Assembly: GCF_000427665.1 (NCBI RefSeq)
Contig: NZ_KE386572.1
Span: forward strand, 4,650,373 to 4,714,372
Length of the DNA: 64,000 bases
Origin: Geminicoccus roseus DSM 18922
GTDB lineage: Bacteria > Pseudomonadota > Alphaproteobacteria > Geminicoccales > Geminicoccaceae
Direction: 5' to 3'
In this document: in pieces, positions 34,031-43,552 of the stretch
Position numbering within the stretch: the stretch's first letter is position 1
Layout: the number at the start of each line of letters is the position of its first letter
The notes under the pieces: model-generated
What the model saw: only the letters and a program-made list of their open reading frames with translations
The model's database searches: none
Told to the model about the DNA's origin: nothing
Made by a program: the position numbers and the translations under genes

Positions 34031-34815
34031 ACCGCGCCGTCCTCCTGCTGCTGCAACTGCTGGTCGCCGCCGGGTTCCTGCTGGTCTGGCACGTGCTGAC
34101 CACCGTGCCGATCGGCGGCAGCAAGCTTCTGGACCCGTTCTTCTTCTCCACGCCTATCGACGTGCTGGCGCGCACCTGGCGGGACGTGGTCAGCGGCGAG
34201 CTCTGGCATCACTTAGGCATCACCCTTCTGGAAACGGTGCTGGCCTTTGTGACCGGCGCCACCGGCGGGATCCTGCTGGGCTTCGCCTTTGCCCGCCGGG
34301 CCCTGCTGGCAGCGGTGTTCGACCCCTACGTCAAGGCCGCCAACGCGCTGCCCCGGGTGGTGCTGGCGCCGATCTTCGCGCTCTGGTTCGGCCTGGGCAT
34401 CTGGTCGAAGGTGGCGCTGGGCTTCACGCTGGTGTTCTTCATCGTGTTCTTCAACGTCTACCAGGGCGTGCGCGAGGTCAGCCCGACCGTGCTGGCCAAC
34501 GCCAAGATGCTCGGCATGAACGAGCGCCAGCTGATGCGCCATGTCTACTGGCCGGCGGCGCTGACCTGGATGTTCTCGTCCCTGCATACCTCGGTGGGCT
34601 TTGCCGTGGTGGGCGCGGTGGTCGGCGAGTATCTCGGCTCGGCCGGGGGGCTCGGCTACAAGATCCACCAGGCGGAAAGCGTGTTCGACGTTACCGGCGT
34701 GTTTTCCGGCATGCTGGTGCTGACCGTGTTCGTGATCGTGATCGACGCGGTGGTCACCGCGATCGAGAAACGGCTGCTGGTGTGGCGTCCCGCACCGGCG
34801 GCGACCACGACCTGA
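34027..34815 (+). CDS. NitT/TauT-family ABC transporter permease
   Basis: A 262-residue permease with about six hydrophobic helices. The EAA-type coupling loop is LANAKMLGMNERQLMRHVYWPAALTWMFSSLHTS, and ALPRVVLAPIFALWFGLGIWSKV is the family signature. The start overlaps the ATPase stop as ATGA. It forms the membrane channel for the substrate delivered by the binding protein at 34841-35860. Confidence 0.92.
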   Translation: MNRAVLLLLQLLVAAGFLLVWHVLTTVPIGGSKLLDPFFFSTPIDVLARTWRDVVSGELWHHLGITLLETVLAFVTGATGGILLGFAFARRALLAAVFDPYVKAANALPRVVLAPIFALWFGLGIWSKVALGFTLVFFIVFFNVYQGVREVSPTVLANAKMLGMNERQLMRHVYWPAALTWMFSSLHTSVGFAVVGAVVGEYLGSAGGLGYKIHQAESVFDVTGVFSGMLVLTVFVIVIDAVVTAIEKRLLVWRPAPAATTT

Positions 34816-34840
34816 AAACAACAATCCAGGGAGCTGGCTG

Positions 34841-35860
34841 ATGATCCTTCGCAGAACAATGCTCGGCGCGGCCTTGGCCGGCGCCATGGCCCTGTCGCTG
34901 TCGCCCGCAAGCGCTGCCGACCTCGAGCAGAGCTCGATCACGCTGGGCGTGGGCGGCAAGCCGCTGCTCTACTACCTCCCGCTGACCATCGCCGAGCAGA
35001 AGGGCTTCTTCGAGGAAGAGGGGCTGGACGTCGCGATCAACGATTTCGGCGGCGGCTCCAAGTCGCTGCAGGCGCTGGTCGGCGGCTCGGTCGACGTGGT
35101 GACCGGCGCCTACGAGCACACGATCCGGATGCAAGCCAAGAACCAGGACATCCGCGCGGTGATCGAGCTCGGCCGCTTCCCGGGCATCGTATTGGCGGTG
35201 AAGAAGGACCTGGCCGACCAGATCAAGTCGCCGGCCGACCTGGCCGGCCGCAAGGTCGGGGTGACCGCGCCCGGCTCCTCCACCAATTTCTTCGTCAACT
35301 ACCTGATGGCAAAGGACGGCGCCGACCCGCAGCAGGCGGCGTTCATCGGCGTGGGTGCGGGCCTGAGCGCCGTGGCGGCGATGCAGCAGGGCGAGATCGA
35401 GGCGATCTCCAACCTGGACCCGGTGATCTCCAAGCTGGAGGCCGACGACGACATCGTGGTGCTGGCCGATTCGCGCACCGAGGCCGGGACAGAAGCGATC
35501 TTCGGCGCCTCGATCCCGGCCGCGGTGGTCTACATGAAGAACGACTTCATCGAAGCCAACCCGAACACCGTCCAGGCCCTGGTGAACTCGTTCAAGAAGG
35601 CGCTGGACTGGCTGGCGACCGCCTCGCCCGAGGAGATCGCCGAGGTGGTGCCCGCCGAGTACCATCTGGGCAACGAGGAGCTGTACCTGCGCGCGGTGGC
35701 CGCCAGCCAGGAGACCTACAGCCGGACCGGGATCATCCCGCCCGAGGCGATGCAGGCCTCCTTCGACATGCTCAAGCAGTTCGATCCGGAACTCGCCAGC
35801 GCCGAGTTCGACCTGGACCGGACCTTCACCGACCGCTTCGTGACGGCGGCCGGCAACTGA
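34841..35860 (+). CDS. NitT/TauT-family ABC substrate-binding protein
   Basis: A 339-residue periplasmic protein with a Sec signal peptide (cleavage after SPASA, about residue 25). The N-lobe begins ITLGVGGKPLLYYLPLTIAEQKGFFEEEGLDVAINDFGGGSKSLQALVGGSVDVVTGAYEHTIRM, the standard SsuA/NMT1-like pattern. VTAPGSSTNFFVNYLM marks the hinge. The tyrosine-rich site could fit aromatic or heteroaromatic ligands, but the substrate is unknown. It is last in a three-gene operon. Confidence 0.92.
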   Translation: MILRRTMLGAALAGAMALSLSPASAADLEQSSITLGVGGKPLLYYLPLTIAEQKGFFEEEGLDVAINDFGGGSKSLQALVGGSVDVVTGAYEHTIRMQAKNQDIRAVIELGRFPGIVLAVKKDLADQIKSPADLAGRKVGVTAPGSSTNFFVNYLMAKDGADPQQAAFIGVGAGLSAVAAMQQGEIEAISNLDPVISKLEADDDIVVLADSRTEAGTEAIFGASIPAAVVYMKNDFIEANPNTVQALVNSFKKALDWLATASPEEIAEVVPAEYHLGNEELYLRAVAASQETYSRTGIIPPEAMQASFDMLKQFDPELASAEFDLDRTFTDRFVTAAGN

Positions 35861-35867
35861 TCCCTCC

Positions 35868-35903
35868 GGGAGTGCCGGCCGGTCAGTTCGCGCCGGCACT
35901 CCC
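35868..35903. terminator. Bidirectional hairpin overlapping a gene end
   Basis: GGGAGTGCCGGC (35868-35879) pairs perfectly with GCCGGCACTCCC (35892-35903) over 12 bp with a 12-nt loop. It lies between the convergent binding-protein and glycerophosphodiesterase genes; its right arm encodes the last residues of the latter. No T tract follows. Confidence 0.5.
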
Positions 35904-37151
35904 TTCGGTCATCCCCATGCAGTTCGCGTAGAAGGTCGTGGTCGCCGGCCAGTCCGAGAACACGCCGCGCACGCCCACCTCGCGCGCCAGCACGTCCAGC
36001 GCGACCAGCATGTCGCTGTCGTCGTCGATGGCGGCCGTCACCGTCCGGTAGTAGCCGCCGCCACCGCCGGCCAGCGGGCCGGAGCGCTCCAGGCTCCAGG
36101 TGATCAGCTCCAGCCCGGCGGCCTTGGCTTCCCTGGCATAGGCCGAGGGCACGATCTTGCCGCCGTCGTCCAGGGTCAGCAGCATCCACAAGGGCGGCGC
36201 CAGGATCCGCACGCCCTGGTCGGCCAGCTCCTGCATGCCGGGCTTCCAGGTCGAGGGGTCGTTGGAATCGAAGGCCGGGTCGTCCTCGTTGCGGCCGTCC
36301 AGATAGACCGCCTGGGCGCCGTATTCCGGCTCGGCCTTCAGCCAGTAGAGCACGTCGTCCAGGTTGAAGGATTGCGGGAACACGTCCGACGGCGGCACGC
36401 CCGCTTGCCTGTAGGCGTCGATCAGCGCCTGGGCGTAGTCCTCCTGGCTGTAGTCACCCTCGTACGGCATCGCCACCTCGGGCGCCTTCAGCTCCGGCGT
36501 GGCCTTCACGCCCAGTTCCTTGAACAGCTCGATGCTCTCGGCATGCGTCATCAGCTGGCCCGGGACATAGAGGTCGGTGCGCCAGGGTGCGGTGCTCTGC
36601 ATGTAGGACAGGACGTCGGCGGCCTGCTTGTCCTCGCTGTCCATCTTGCCCTCGAGCGTCTGGAACTCGGCGAGCGTCAGGTCGCTGGTGCAGCATTTCG
36701 CCGAGGCCGGCGTCCCTGTCGCCGGATCGGCCGGGGTGAACGGCTCGGAGCATTTCGCCGCCAGTTCCGGCACCGCCAGGATGTTGGTGGTGGTGTGCAG
36801 GTCGCACTGGGCATGGCGGCAGACCAGCTCGCGGTCGGCGGTGAACGCCACGTCGCATTCCAGCACGCCGGCACCCATCCGGGCCGCCGCCAGGTAGGAT
36901 TCCCGAGTGTGCTCGGGGAACATCAGGGGCGCGCCGCGATGGCCGATGGAGAAGTCGCTCTTCTGGAACGGCCCCCGGCACTGGCCGAGCCGGTCCTTGA
37001 GCTCGCCGTCCTCCAGCCGGTCGGCCAGGTAGAATGGCCGCGGCCCCAGCTCGACGACCGGCTCGGCCGCCTCCTGCGCCAGCGCCGCGAGGGGCGGGAG
37101 CAGGCAGGCCATCAGGCCGGCCGCCAGGACCGGCAAGGGATATCGTGCCAT
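35883..37151 (-). CDS. Exported glycerophosphodiester phosphodiesterase-family protein
   Basis: A 422-residue protein with a signal peptide ([26 protein letters not shown]). The GDPD catalytic core is clear: [51 protein letters not shown] gives the H-R...E-H...E-x-D set. An insert of about 60 residues with several cysteines (CSEPF, AKCCTSD) interrupts the barrel after the second strand. The family hydrolyses glycerophosphodiesters to glycerol 3-phosphate, here in the periplasm. The start at 37151 has GGAG six bases upstream; the ATG two codons before is part of that site. Confidence 0.9.
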   Translation of the reverse strand: MARYPLPVLAAGLMACLLPPLAALAQEAAEPVVELGPRPFYLADRLEDGELKDRLGQCRGPFQKSDFSIGHRGAPLMFPEHTRESYLAAARMGAGVLECDVAFTADRELVCRHAQCDLHTTTNILAVPELAAKCSEPFTPADPATGTPASAKCCTSDLTLAEFQTLEGKMDSEDKQAADVLSYMQSTAPWRTDLYVPGQLMTHAESIELFKELGVKATPELKAPEVAMPYEGDYSQEDYAQALIDAYRQAGVPPSDVFPQSFNLDDVLYWLKAEPEYGAQAVYLDGRNEDDPAFDSNDPSTWKPGMQELADQGVRILAPPLWMLLTLDDGGKIVPSAYAREAKAAGLELITWSLERSGPLAGGGGGYYRTVTAAIDDDSDMLVALDVLAREVGVRGVFSDWPATTTFYANCMGMTEGSAGAN

Positions 37152-37265
37152 CGTCATCTCCGCTGATCGTCTCGCCTCCCGCTTGGCGCGGGACGGGGCG
37201 GACAGGCTAGACCATCTGCCGGACCGTGCGAACGGATCGCGGCGTCGCTGCGTATCCGGAAGGTC

Positions 37266-38027
37266 ATGGCAGCCAACGGAGACATCCTCATGCGGAGCAT
37301 CGTGCAGCCGAGCAGCGCCGTGGTGGTCGGCGCGTCCGGCGGGATCGGCCAGGCGCTGGTGGAGCGGCTCCTGGCCGAGGAGGAGGGGTTCGGCACGGTG
37401 TTCGCGCTGTCGCGAAGGCCGAAGGGCGGCCAGGCAGCGCGGCGGGCGGAGGTCCCGCTCGACCTGGAAAACGAGGATTCAATCCGGGCGGCGGCGGCCC
37501 GGGTGGCGGAGGCCGGGCCGGTCGGGTTGGTGATCGTCGCCACGGGCATGCTGCACGAGGGCGGCCGGCTGCTGGAAAAGAGCTTCAAGCAGCTGGACCC
37601 GGGCTTCCTGGAACGCACGTTCCGGATCAACACGATCGGCCCGGCCCTGGTCGCCAAGCATTTCCTGCCGCTGCTGCCGCGCCAGGGCAGGGCGGTGTTC
37701 GCCGCGCTTTCCGCCCGGGTCGGCAGCATCACCGACAACGAGCTTGGCGGCTGGTACGGCTACCGGGCGTCCAAGGCGGCGCTGAACATGCTGATCCGCT
37801 CCCTCTCGATCGAGCTGGCGCGCACCCATCCCCTAGCGCTCTGCGTGGGCCTGCATCCGGGCACGGTCGCGACCGGGCTGAGCCAGCCGTTCCAGGCCGG
37901 GGTGCCGCAAGGCAGGCTGTTCACGCCCGATCACGCCGCGCAGCAGCTCCTGGACGTGCTGGACGGGCTGCAGGCCGACGACAGCGGCCATTGCCACGCC
38001 TGGGACGGCGCCCGCATTCCTCCTTGA
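37266..38027 (+). CDS. Short-chain dehydrogenase/reductase
   Basis: A 253-residue SDR with a Rossmann fold. The cofactor loop is [21 protein letters not shown] is replaced by VIVATGM, and the catalytic set is S...Y-x3-K in [54 protein letters not shown] is typical of the CsgA/C-factor-like group. LSRRP after strand 2 favours NADP(H). The substrate is unknown. It stands alone before the histidine kinase genes. Confidence 0.9.
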   Translation: MAANGDILMRSIVQPSSAVVVGASGGIGQALVERLLAEEEGFGTVFALSRRPKGGQAARRAEVPLDLENEDSIRAAAARVAEAGPVGLVIVATGMLHEGGRLLEKSFKQLDPGFLERTFRINTIGPALVAKHFLPLLPRQGRAVFAALSARVGSITDNELGGWYGYRASKAALNMLIRSLSIELARTHPLALCVGLHPGTVATGLSQPFQAGVPQGRLFTPDHAAQQLLDVLDGLQADDSGHCHAWDGARIPP

Positions 38028-38096
38028 ATCTCGCTATTGGCGGCGTGCATCTCTAGAATCCGCCGCGCCGGCAGAGGGTTCTCGGCCGGGGGCAAG

Positions 38097-40223
38097 ATGG
38101 CATCTCAAGGGGGGACGAACCTGTTCCGCTCATCCGTTCTGAGTGGCGTGGACCTGGCGGCGCTCTTCAACGCTTCGCCCAACCCCTACATCATCCTCGA
38201 CCGCAATTTCGACATTGTCGGCATGAACGACGCCTATCTGCGGGTGACCATGCGCACGCGCGAGCAGCTGGTCGGCCGCAACATGTTCGAGGCGTTCCCG
38301 GGCGACCCCGAGGGCGCGAGCGGCCGGATTCTGCGCGCCTCGCTGGCCCGGGTGCTGACCCAGAAGACCGTCGACCATCTTTCCCTGATCCCCTACGCCA
38401 TCGCCCGGCCGGACGGGGTGCTGGAGGAGCGCTACTGGAGCGCCACCCACACCCCGATGTTCGACGGGCGGGGCGAGGTGGCGTTCATCCTGCAGCACAC
38501 GGTGGACGTGACCGAGCTGCACCTCCTGCGCTCTTCCAGCGCCGCCTCGGCGATGCACATCACCAGCAGCGTGTTCCGGCGCGCCGAGGCGGTGCAGATC
38601 GCCAACCAGGCGCTGGACGCCGAGCGCGGCCAGATCCGCGCCCTGTTCGAGCAGGCGCCTAGCTTCATGGCGCTGCTGCGCGGCCCGGACCACGTGTTCG
38701 AGCTGGCCAACGCCGCCTACCTGCGCCTGGTCGGCCGCCCGGTGGTGGGCCTGCCGGTCCGCCTGGCGCTGCCCGAGGTGGACACGCAGGGCTTCCTCAA
38801 TCTGCTGGACCAGGTCTATGGCAGCGGCGAGCCCTTCGTTGGCCAGGCCATCCGGACAATGCTGCGGCAGGACGCGGACGGTCCGCTCGTCGAGCACTAT
38901 CTGGACTTCATCTACCAGCCGCTCATGGACGAGGACGGGCAGGTCGTCGGGATCTTCGTCCAGGGCCACGACATCACCGAGCAGAAGCGGGCCGAGCAGG
39001 CGCTCCAGGAACTGAACGACACGCTGGAGCAGCAGGTCGCCGAGCGGACCCGCGAGCTGCGCGCCAACCAGGAGGCGCTGCGCCAGTCGCACAAGCTGGA
39101 GGCGGTGGGCCAGCTGACCGGCGGGGTCGCCCATGACTTCAACAACATGCTGCAGGGCATCTCCGGCAGCCTGGAGATGGTGCAGCGCCGGATAGCCCAG
39201 GGCCGGGTGGCCGAGATCGACCGCTACATGACGGCGGCCCGCGACGCGATCGACCGGGCGGCCAAGCTCACCCACCGGCTCCTGGCGTTCGCGCGCCGCC
39301 AGGACCTGCAGCCAAGGCCAATCGATCCGCTGGCGCTGATCCGCGGCATGAAGGAGTTCATCCGCCGGGCGGTGGGGCCCGAGGTGCGGGTGGACCTGGA
39401 GCTGGGCGAGGGGCCCTGGACGGTCCTGTGCGACGCCAACCAGCTGGAGAGCGCGCTGCTCAACCTGTGCATCAATGCCCGCGATGCGATGCCCGAGGGC
39501 GGCCGGATCCTGATCACCGCCACCGAGGTCCGCCTCACCGAGAAGGACCTGGTCGAGGAGGACGGCCTGGAGCCCGGGCAGTTCGTGGAGATCGCCGTGG
39601 CGGATGACGGCGTCGGGATGACGCCGGAGGTGCTGGAGCGGGCGTTCGAGCCGTTCTTCACCACCAAGCCGCTGGGGCAGGGCACCGGTCTCGGCCTGAG
39701 CCAGATCTATGGCTTCGTGCGCCAGTCCGGAGGCTGGCTGCGGGCGACCAGCACGCCGGGCGAGGGGACCACCATCCGGATCTACCTGCCGCGCCGCAAC
39801 GACCTGGTGGCGACCGAGTCCGAACCGCTCCCCTCCGGCCCCGTCCCCGACCGCCAGGAGGGTGCGATCGTGCTGGTCGAGGACGACGATGCGATCCGCG
39901 AGGCCACTGCCGAGCGCCTGCGCGAGCAGGGCTACCGGGTCACTCCCGCGGCCGACGGCACCGCTGCCCTGGCCCTGCTGCAGCGTGCCGGCCGGGTCGA
40001 CCTGCTGGTGACCGATGTCGGCCTGCCCAGCATCCCCAACGGCCGCCAGCTCGCCGAGATCGCGCGCCAGCAGCGCCCCGACCTGCCGGTCCTGTTCATC
40101 ACCGGCTACGCCGCCGCCATGCTCGAGAACAGCCTGGACCAGCGTACCCAGATGATCAGCAAGCCGTTCGCGTTCGACCTGTTCAGCCGCAAGGTGCGGG
40201 ACTTGATCCAGAAGGATACCTGA
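38097..40223 (+). CDS. Hybrid histidine kinase with two PAS domains and receiver
   Basis: A 708-residue soluble sensor. Two PAS domains (about 20-140 and 180-298), a short coiled coil (ELNDTLEQQVAERTRELRA), a HisKA with LEAVGQLTGGVAHDFNNMLQ (phospho-His about 346), HATPase boxes (NLCINARDAMP, DDGVGM, GTGLGLSQIYG) and a C-terminal receiver (VEDDDAIREA, phospho-Asp in LLVTDVGLP). No membrane segment is present, so it senses a cytoplasmic signal. No output regulator is adjacent. It lies 123 bp before a LOV kinase of the same class. An upstream TTG start is less likely. Confidence 0.9.
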   Translation: MASQGGTNLFRSSVLSGVDLAALFNASPNPYIILDRNFDIVGMNDAYLRVTMRTREQLVGRNMFEAFPGDPEGASGRILRASLARVLTQKTVDHLSLIPYAIARPDGVLEERYWSATHTPMFDGRGEVAFILQHTVDVTELHLLRSSSAASAMHITSSVFRRAEAVQIANQALDAERGQIRALFEQAPSFMALLRGPDHVFELANAAYLRLVGRPVVGLPVRLALPEVDTQGFLNLLDQVYGSGEPFVGQAIRTMLRQDADGPLVEHYLDFIYQPLMDEDGQVVGIFVQGHDITEQKRAEQALQELNDTLEQQVAERTRELRANQEALRQSHKLEAVGQLTGGVAHDFNNMLQGISGSLEMVQRRIAQGRVAEIDRYMTAARDAIDRAAKLTHRLLAFARRQDLQPRPIDPLALIRGMKEFIRRAVGPEVRVDLELGEGPWTVLCDANQLESALLNLCINARDAMPEGGRILITATEVRLTEKDLVEEDGLEPGQFVEIAVADDGVGMTPEVLERAFEPFFTTKPLGQGTGLGLSQIYGFVRQSGGWLRATSTPGEGTTIRIYLPRRNDLVATESEPLPSGPVPDRQEGAIVLVEDDDAIREATAERLREQGYRVTPAADGTAALALLQRAGRVDLLVTDVGLPSIPNGRQLAEIARQQRPDLPVLFITGYAAAMLENSLDQRTQMISKPFAFDLFSRKVRDLIQKDT

Positions 40224-40346
40224 CCATTTGACACCGCCATGCCACTTTGCAGCCGGTCAACGGTTGTGGAGTCGGACGATGCGGCAAGCGACTGCCCGAG
40301 ACCGGGGGCGTTGCCGAAGGAGCGCAGGTTCACGGACGGAGGGCGG

Positions 40347-42092
40347 GTGAACGACCACGGAGCAGACGAGGCCGATCGCCGCATGGCGCTGGATGGCGGC
40401 ACGGCGCAGGCCAGCGGCGTAGCGGCCGGGACAATGAGGGACGGGACCTCCTACAGCCCGACCGGCGGCCCCGGCCGCCGTCATTGGCAGCAGAGCACGA
40501 TCACCGATCCGGGTCTGGACGACCGCGGCGGGGTGTTCTTCGCGGCGCTGCAGATGACGCGCATGCCGATGATCCTGACCGACCCGCGCCTCCCCGATAA
40601 TCCGATCGTGTTCGCCAACAAGGCGTTCCTGGACCTCACCGGCTACGAGGAGGACGAGGTCGAGGGGCGCAACTGCCGTTTCCTGCAGGGCACCAACACC
40701 GACCGGGAGTCGGTCGACGAGTTGCGCCGCGCGATCGAGATGGAGCGGGCGGTCTCGCTCGAGCTCCTGAACTACCGGCGCGACGGGACCCCGTTCTGGA
40801 ACGCCGTGTTCGTCGCCCCGGTCTACGACACCGACGGCCAGCTGATCTATTTCTTCGCCAGCCAGCTGGACGTCACCCGGCGCCATTCCTCCGAGCAGGC
40901 CTACCGGCAGGCGCAGAAGATGGAGGCGATCGGGCAGCTCACCGCCGGGCTCGCCCACGACTTCAACAACCTGCTGCAGGTGATCGCCGGCAACGTCGAG
41001 CTGGTGCTCAAGGGCGACATCGACGACCGCCAGCGCCGCCAGCTGGAGAATGCCGGGCGCGCCGCCGAGCGCGGCGCAAGGCTGACCCGGCAGCTCCTCG
41101 CGTTTGCCCGCAAGACCCGGCTGGAGCCGCGCCGCACCGACCTGAACACGCTGATCAACGATTTCGGCGAGATGCTGGACAACACGGTGGGCGCCCGGAT
41201 CGACCTGATCCTGTCGCTCAAGCGCCGCCTGCCCCAGGTCCAGCTCGACCCGGTCCATTTCGAGATGGCGCTCCTGAACGTCCTGATCAACGCGCGCGAT
41301 GCGATGCCGCGCGGCGGCACCGTCACGGTCTCGACCTCGACCCTTCACCTCAACGGCGACGCGGCTGCCCGGCACCTGCCGCCCGGCGACTATGTGATCC
41401 TGACCGTGGAGGACCAGGGGCAGGGCATGCCCGTCCATGTCCTGGAGCGGGCGACCGAGCCGTTCTTCACCACCAAGGGCGCCGAGAAGGGCACCGGGCT
41501 GGGTCTCGCCATGGTGCACGGCTTTGTCGAGCAGTCGCTGGGCCGGCTGGAGATTGCCAGCGACGAGGGCAAGGGCACCGTCGTGCGGATGCTGTTCCCG
41601 GTCGCCCGGGCCCATGAAGGCTCGCCCCCGGTGACGGAGGCGGCCCCGCTGCGCGACGCCGACGACCAGCCCGGCCACGCCGAGACGATCCTGGTGGTCG
41701 AAGACAGCGAGGATGTGCGGACCCTGGCCGAGAACCACCTGACCTCGCTGGGATACCGCGTCCAGACCGCCGAGAGCGGCGAGCAGGCCCTGCAGTTGCT
41801 GGAGGACGGCGCCGCGATCGACCTCCTGTTCACCGACATCGTGATGCCGGGCGGCATGAGCGGGCTGGAACTGGCCGAGCAGGTGGGCAGGCTGCGGCCC
41901 GACGTGCCGATCCTGATCACCACCGGCTACAACGACGACCTGGTGGCCGACATCCCGCGCGGCACCTCGCTGGACGTGATCGGCAAGCCCTACCGGCGCT
42001 CCGAGCTGGCCGACCGCGTCCGCGCCGCGCTGAACCGCCGCCATCAGGGCGCCCGGCGGGAACCGTCCGGCTTCGGCGTGGCCGAGGCGTGA
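40347..42092 (+). CDS. LOV-domain hybrid histidine kinase (blue-light sensor)
   Basis: A 581-residue cytoplasmic sensor. The PAS domain (about 65-175) carries the full flavin-adduct motif GRNCRFLQG (Cys about 110) plus NKAFLDLTGY and NYRRDGTPFWNAVFVAPVYD, so it should bind FMN and respond to blue light. HisKA follows (MEAIGQLTAGLAHDFNNLLQ, His about 204), then HATPase (NVLINARDAMP, GTGLGLAMVHG) and a receiver (ILVVEDSEDVRTL, LLFTDIVMPGG). The GTG at 40347 has GGAGG four bases upstream; ATGs at 40239 and 40383 are alternatives. It resembles the preceding kinase in its kinase core. Confidence 0.92.
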   Translation: MNDHGADEADRRMALDGGTAQASGVAAGTMRDGTSYSPTGGPGRRHWQQSTITDPGLDDRGGVFFAALQMTRMPMILTDPRLPDNPIVFANKAFLDLTGYEEDEVEGRNCRFLQGTNTDRESVDELRRAIEMERAVSLELLNYRRDGTPFWNAVFVAPVYDTDGQLIYFFASQLDVTRRHSSEQAYRQAQKMEAIGQLTAGLAHDFNNLLQVIAGNVELVLKGDIDDRQRRQLENAGRAAERGARLTRQLLAFARKTRLEPRRTDLNTLINDFGEMLDNTVGARIDLILSLKRRLPQVQLDPVHFEMALLNVLINARDAMPRGGTVTVSTSTLHLNGDAAARHLPPGDYVILTVEDQGQGMPVHVLERATEPFFTTKGAEKGTGLGLAMVHGFVEQSLGRLEIASDEGKGTVVRMLFPVARAHEGSPPVTEAAPLRDADDQPGHAETILVVEDSEDVRTLAENHLTSLGYRVQTAESGEQALQLLEDGAAIDLLFTDIVMPGGMSGLELAEQVGRLRPDVPILITTGYNDDLVADIPRGTSLDVIGKPYRRSELADRVRAALNRRHQGARREPSGFGVAEA

Positions 42093-42138
42093 GCGGGCGG
42101 ATCATTTCCGACCCACCGAAAAGCTTCCGGGAGACGAG

Positions 42139-43452
42139 ATGACCGAGCAGCCACCGCGGGTCCTGGTGGTCGGCGCCGGGTTCGCCGGGATCAGCTGCGT
42201 GCAGGCCCTGGCGGGCAAGCCGCTCCGGATCACCCTGGTCGACCACCGCAACTACCATCTGTTCCAGCCGCTGCTCTACCAAGTGGCCACCGCCGCCCTC
42301 TCGCCGGCCGAGATCGCCTGGCCGATCCGCGGCATCCTGAGCCGCCAGGCCAATGTCGAGGTGCAGCTGGGCGAGGTCACCGGCGTCGACCACGAGGCGA
42401 GGCAGGTGCTGCTCCAGGACGGGCGCCGGCTGCCCTATGACCGGCTCGTGCTCGCCACCGGGGTGCGCCACGCCTATTTCGGCCATGATCAGTGGGAGGA
42501 GGTGGCGCCCGGGCTGAAGACCATCGCCGACGCCACCCGCATCCGCGAGCGCATCCTCACCGCCCTGGAGGCGGCGGAGATCGAGCCGGATCCGGCCAGG
42601 CGCAGCCGCCTGCTCACCTTCGTGGTGGTCGGCGGCGGGCCGACCGGAGTCGAGATGGCCGGCGCGATCGCGGAGCTGTCCCGGCATGCACTGGCCCGCG
42701 ACTTCCGGCGGATCGGCCCGGACGACGCCCGGGTGGTCCTGGTCGAGGGCGGCGAGCGGGTTCTCTCTACCTTCGCGCCGGACCTTTCGGAAGCGACCCG
42801 GCAGGCCCTGGTCCGGCTGGGGGTCGAGGTCCGTCTTGGCCAGAACGTCACCGAGTGCGACCCCGACGGGGTGATCGTCGCCGGCGAGCGGATCTGGGCG
42901 GCGTCGGTGGTGTGGGCCGCCGGCGTGCGCGCCTCGCCGGCCGCTGCTTGGCTGTCGGTGCCGGCCGACCGGGCCGGCCGGGTGCTGGTCGAGCCGGACC
43001 TGTCGGTGCCGGGCCGGCCGGGCGTGTTCGTGGTCGGCGACGCGGCCTCCCTGACCAGCGAGGGCCGGCCGGTGCCGGGCATCGCTCCGGCGGCCAAGCA
43101 GATGGGCCGGCATGCCGCCCGGAAAATCGCCTCAGAACTGGCCGGCGGCGCCGATCCCGGCCCATTCCGTTATCGCCATGCCGGCGACCTGGCCACCATC
43201 GGCCGCCGCGCCGCAGTGGTCGATTTCGGCCGGCTGCGCCTGAGCGGCTATCCCGCCTGGGTCCTTTGGGGCGTCGCCCACATCTATTTCCTGATCAGCT
43301 GGCGCAACCGCCTGGTGGTCGCGGTGAACTGGCTGTGGAGCTACCTGACCTACCAGAACGGCGCCCGGCTGATCGTCGGCGCCGTGGACCCGGCGCCGAC
43401 GCCGGCTCCATCCTCGCCCGCCACCACCGATTCCTGTAACCCGAACTCGTAG
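42139..43452 (+). CDS. ndh: Type II NADH:quinone oxidoreductase
   Basis: A 437-residue two-dinucleotide-binding flavoprotein. FAD motif VLVVGAGFAGISCVQAL, NAD motif FVVVGGGPTGVEMAGAIAEL and the second FAD segment VFVVGDAAS. YHLFQPLLYQVATAALSP and APAAKQMGRHAA are NDH-2 markers. The C-terminal FLISWRNRLVVAVNWLWSYLTYQNGARLI is the amphipathic membrane-binding region. It oxidises NADH and reduces quinone without proton pumping. GAGACGAG precedes the ATG. It sits 46 bp after the LOV kinase and may be co-transcribed. Confidence 0.93.
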   Translation: MTEQPPRVLVVGAGFAGISCVQALAGKPLRITLVDHRNYHLFQPLLYQVATAALSPAEIAWPIRGILSRQANVEVQLGEVTGVDHEARQVLLQDGRRLPYDRLVLATGVRHAYFGHDQWEEVAPGLKTIADATRIRERILTALEAAEIEPDPARRSRLLTFVVVGGGPTGVEMAGAIAELSRHALARDFRRIGPDDARVVLVEGGERVLSTFAPDLSEATRQALVRLGVEVRLGQNVTECDPDGVIVAGERIWAASVVWAAGVRASPAAAWLSVPADRAGRVLVEPDLSVPGRPGVFVVGDAASLTSEGRPVPGIAPAAKQMGRHAARKIASELAGGADPGPFRYRHAGDLATIGRRAAVVDFGRLRLSGYPAWVLWGVAHIYFLISWRNRLVVAVNWLWSYLTYQNGARLIVGAVDPAPTPAPSSPATTDSCNPNS

Positions 43453-43481
43453 AATACGTACTTCCAGCTGAAGACGCGCCG

Positions 43482-43513
43482 CCAGATCCAGGCCGGACCA
43501 GATCCAGGCCGGA
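43482..43513 (+). repeat. Perfect 16-bp tandem duplication
   Basis: CCAGATCCAGGCCGGA occurs twice without a gap (43482-43497 and 43498-43513), in the short gap between ndh and the TPR gene. It ends exactly before an in-frame ATG (43514). It looks like a slippage duplication. Confidence 0.9.
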
Positions 43514-43552
43514 ATGGCGGGCGTACCGTTAGAAGTGACGGAGGAGGCTGGC

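Noticed and set aside
40257-42044. 595-codon minus-strand frame opposite the LOV kinase
   Set aside because: Mirror of the kinase gene, with His/Asp/Gln-rich sequence typical of antisense frames in GC-rich DNA.
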